Assembly: GCA_002448495.1 (NCBI GenBank)
Contig: DJYL01000060.1
Coordinates: 4,895-11,461 of the forward strand
DNA length: 6,567 nucleotides
Origin: Pseudoselenomonas ruminantium
GTDB lineage: Bacteria > Bacillota > Negativicutes > Selenomonadales > Selenomonadaceae
Direction: 5' to 3'
This document shows positions 4,919 through 6,567 of this stretch, in pieces. The notes under the pieces were generated by a model. It saw nothing but the letters and a program-made list of their open reading frames with translations. It searched no databases and was not told the origin of the DNA. The first letter of the stretch is position 1; every line of letters begins with the position of its first letter. Both the position numbers and the translations under genes were made by a program.

Positions 4919-6567
4919 TTGGTCGAAAATGACGAATTTGGCGGCAGGCTGAAAGTTCTGGGCTGGCTGTCGGTGCTGGTGATTGCTGTGCTTATCGGCA
5001 GGGCAGGCTACCTGCAGATTTATGAGGGGGAATATTATGCCCGTCTGGCAGAGGGCAACCGCATCCGCATTATTCCCACCATGGCTCCCCGCGGAACCTT
5101 CTTTGACCGCAATGGTGAGCTTTTGGTGCAGAATCGTCCGGGCTTTGCTGTGTCCCTGATGCCGGTAATGACCAAAATTGATCCGGTGGTGATTACCCGT
5201 CTGTCGGAACTTTTGAAAGTACCGGTGGAGGAAATCGACAAGAAAATCGAAGCCCATACGGGCTTTGACCCCATTCGGATTAAGGCGGATGTTACCCCCG
5301 ATATTGTCACGATTATCGAGGAACAAAAGAATAATTACCCCGGTGTCATCATCGAGGTGCAGCCCATCCGCGACTACATGAACAAGGAAGAAGCGGCGCA
5401 TACCTATGGCTATGTCAGTGAGATAAATGACATGGAGCTGGAGAAGAAAAAGGATGAGGGCTACAAGAGCGGCGATATCATCGGCAAGTTTGGTCTGGAG
5501 AAAATCTACGATAAAGAGCTGCGCGGTGAGAACGGTGGTCAGCAGGTCGAAGTGGATGTGACGGGCAAGCCGGTACAGATTATCGGCAATAAACCGCCAA
5601 CACCCGGCGATGACCTTTATCTGACCATTGACAAGAACCTGCAGACGGCAGCCGAAAAGGCCGTGGACGAGCAGTTAAAGCAGATTCATGCCAATGCGGC
5701 AGCCGTGGTGGCCATGAATCCGCAGACCGGTGAAATCCTCGCGATGGTCAGCCGTCCGGCTTTTGACCCGAACTTGTTTGCCCATGGGATTTCGTCGAAG
5801 GATTGGAACAAGCTCAACAACAATCCCTATCATCCGATGGATAATAAGGCCATAACGGGTGAGTACCCGCCAGGTTCTACCTTTAAGATCATCACGGGTA
5901 CCGCGGCGCTGACCGAAGGTGTGGTCAGCCCTTCCGAACTCATCATGGATAGCGGCCATCACTGGATTATCCCCAAGGGAAATGCTGAGGGCGAGGCACT
6001 CGGTCTCATCAACTTCCAGCAGGCTATGGCCCATTCCGATAACGTGTATTTCTATGAAATGGGCAATCGCCTGGGCATTGACCGTCTGGAAAAATATGCC
6101 CGGATGTTTGGTCTGGGCAAGATTACCGGCATTGACCTGCCGTATGAGTCCGATGGTCTGGTAGCTAACCGCCGTTACAAGGAGAAAAACTTCGAGGATG
6201 GCGACTGGTACTTGTCGGAAACCTTCGATGCCGCTATCGGTCAGGGCTTCAATCTGGTAACGCCGCTGCAGGCGGCGATGGTCATGGGCGAAATCGCTGC
6301 CGATGGCAAGCGCTATAAGCCGCATTTGGTCAATCGCATTGTCGCGCCGGATGGCAGCACGGTGAAGGAATTCAAACCGGAACTTCTGGGTACGCTTGAT
6401 GTGCGGCCGGAGGTAATTTCTCTGGTACAGGCAGGGCTCCATGACGTTACCAAATACGGTACGGCGGCAGGCATTTTCCGCGGTTTTCCCATTGAGATTG
6501 CCGGTAAGACCGGTACAGCCGAGAACCCGCATGGCCGCGACCACGGCTGGTTTGTGGCCTATGGCCC
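4919..6567 (+). CDS. mrdA: Penicillin-binding protein 2 (class B transpeptidase), 3' truncated by window edge
   Basis: Class B PBP that crosslinks peptidoglycan in the rod complex; 549 codons are present and the C-terminus lies beyond the window. A short cytoplasmic N-terminus is followed by one membrane helix at about 12-29 (VLGWLSVLVIAVLIGRAGYL region). The dimerisation/pedestal domain includes NRIRIIPTMAPRGTFFDRNG (47-66), the standard PBP2 motif, and GKFGLEKIYDKELRG (189-203). In the transpeptidase domain the catalytic Ser320 lies in GSTFK (SxxK, 319-323), SDN (373-375) is the SxN motif, and KTGT (530-533) the third motif; all are intact. The start is TTG with a good ribosome site. It follows mreD by 43 bases that contain a terminator-like hairpin, so its level may be set by read-through. 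A sporulation SpoVD-type or division FtsI-type PBP is less likely given the mreBCD linkage and no PASTA domain visible so far. Confidence 0.95.
   Translation, partial: MVENDEFGGRLKVLGWLSVLVIAVLIGRAGYLQIYEGEYYARLAEGNRIRIIPTMAPRGTFFDRNGELLVQNRPGFAVSLMPVMTKIDPVVITRLSELLKVPVEEIDKKIEAHTGFDPIRIKADVTPDIVTIIEEQKNNYPGVIIEVQPIRDYMNKEEAAHTYGYVSEINDMELEKKKDEGYKSGDIIGKFGLEKIYDKELRGENGGQQVEVDVTGKPVQIIGNKPPTPGDDLYLTIDKNLQTAAEKAVDEQLKQIHANAAAVVAMNPQTGEILAMVSRPAFDPNLFAHGISSKDWNKLNNNPYHPMDNKAITGEYPPGSTFKIITGTAALTEGVVSPSELIMDSGHHWIIPKGNAEGEALGLINFQQAMAHSDNVYFYEMGNRLGIDRLEKYARMFGLGKITGIDLPYESDGLVANRRYKEKNFEDGDWYLSETFDAAIGQGFNLVTPLQAAMVMGEIAADGKRYKPHLVNRIVAPDGSTVKEFKPELLGTLDVRPEVISLVQAGLHDVTKYGTAAGIFRGFPIEIAGKTGTAENPHGRDHGWFVAYG

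Noticed and set aside
5675..6544. Long open frame of 289 codons on the minus strand
   Set aside because: It is fully antisense to the transpeptidase domain of mrdA, whose motifs are all intact, and its translation shows no recognisable family.
1..6567. Mobile element, defence system, CRISPR or phage content
   Set aside because: No transposase, integrase, direct-repeat array or terminal repeats are visible; all genes are conserved housekeeping types in a known order.

Overview
The window shows chromosomal housekeeping DNA from a Firmicute, most likely a diderm Firmicute of the Negativicutes (Selenomonas-like). The basis is the gene order (a DUF4321-like membrane protein, maf, radC, mreB, mreC, mreD, mrdA), strong AAGGAGG-type ribosome sites, GTG and TTG starts, roughly even GC, and protein flavour. 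That taxonomic call is inference. All eight genes lie on the + strand and coding density is high. I see no mobile element, CRISPR array, tRNA, rRNA or foreign-looking block.

Layout. Positions 2-565 hold the C-terminal part of a diguanylate cyclase with intact GGDEF and inhibitory I-site, cut by the left window edge. It is followed by a likely terminator hairpin (569-606). Positions 680-2218 form a compact cluster: a 90-residue two-helix membrane protein (DUF4321-like), Maf nucleotide pyrophosphatase, and RadC, whose start overlaps the maf end by 32 bases. A 157-base gap (2219-2375) then carries a well-formed extended -10 promoter set inside a perfect 14-bp inverted repeat, plus two further small hairpins. 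Positions 2376-6567 hold the rod-shape (elongasome) operon: mreB, mreC, mreD (4-bp ATGA overlap with mreC) and mrdA/PBP2, which runs off the right edge. A clear hairpin plus T-rich tract lies between mreD and mrdA, directly before the mrdA ribosome site.

How the genes work together. MreB filaments, MreC and MreD form the membrane and periplasmic scaffold that positions the transpeptidase PBP2 (MrdA) for lateral wall growth. Maf family proteins are nucleotide pyrophosphatases linked in some bacteria to septation arrest. RadC and the DUF4321-like protein are conserved neighbours without a settled role. The most interesting signals are regulatory: the promoter within the palindrome before mreB, and the apparent attenuator that could set mrdA expression below that of mreBCD. 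I did not find a convincing undescribed multi-gene system here.
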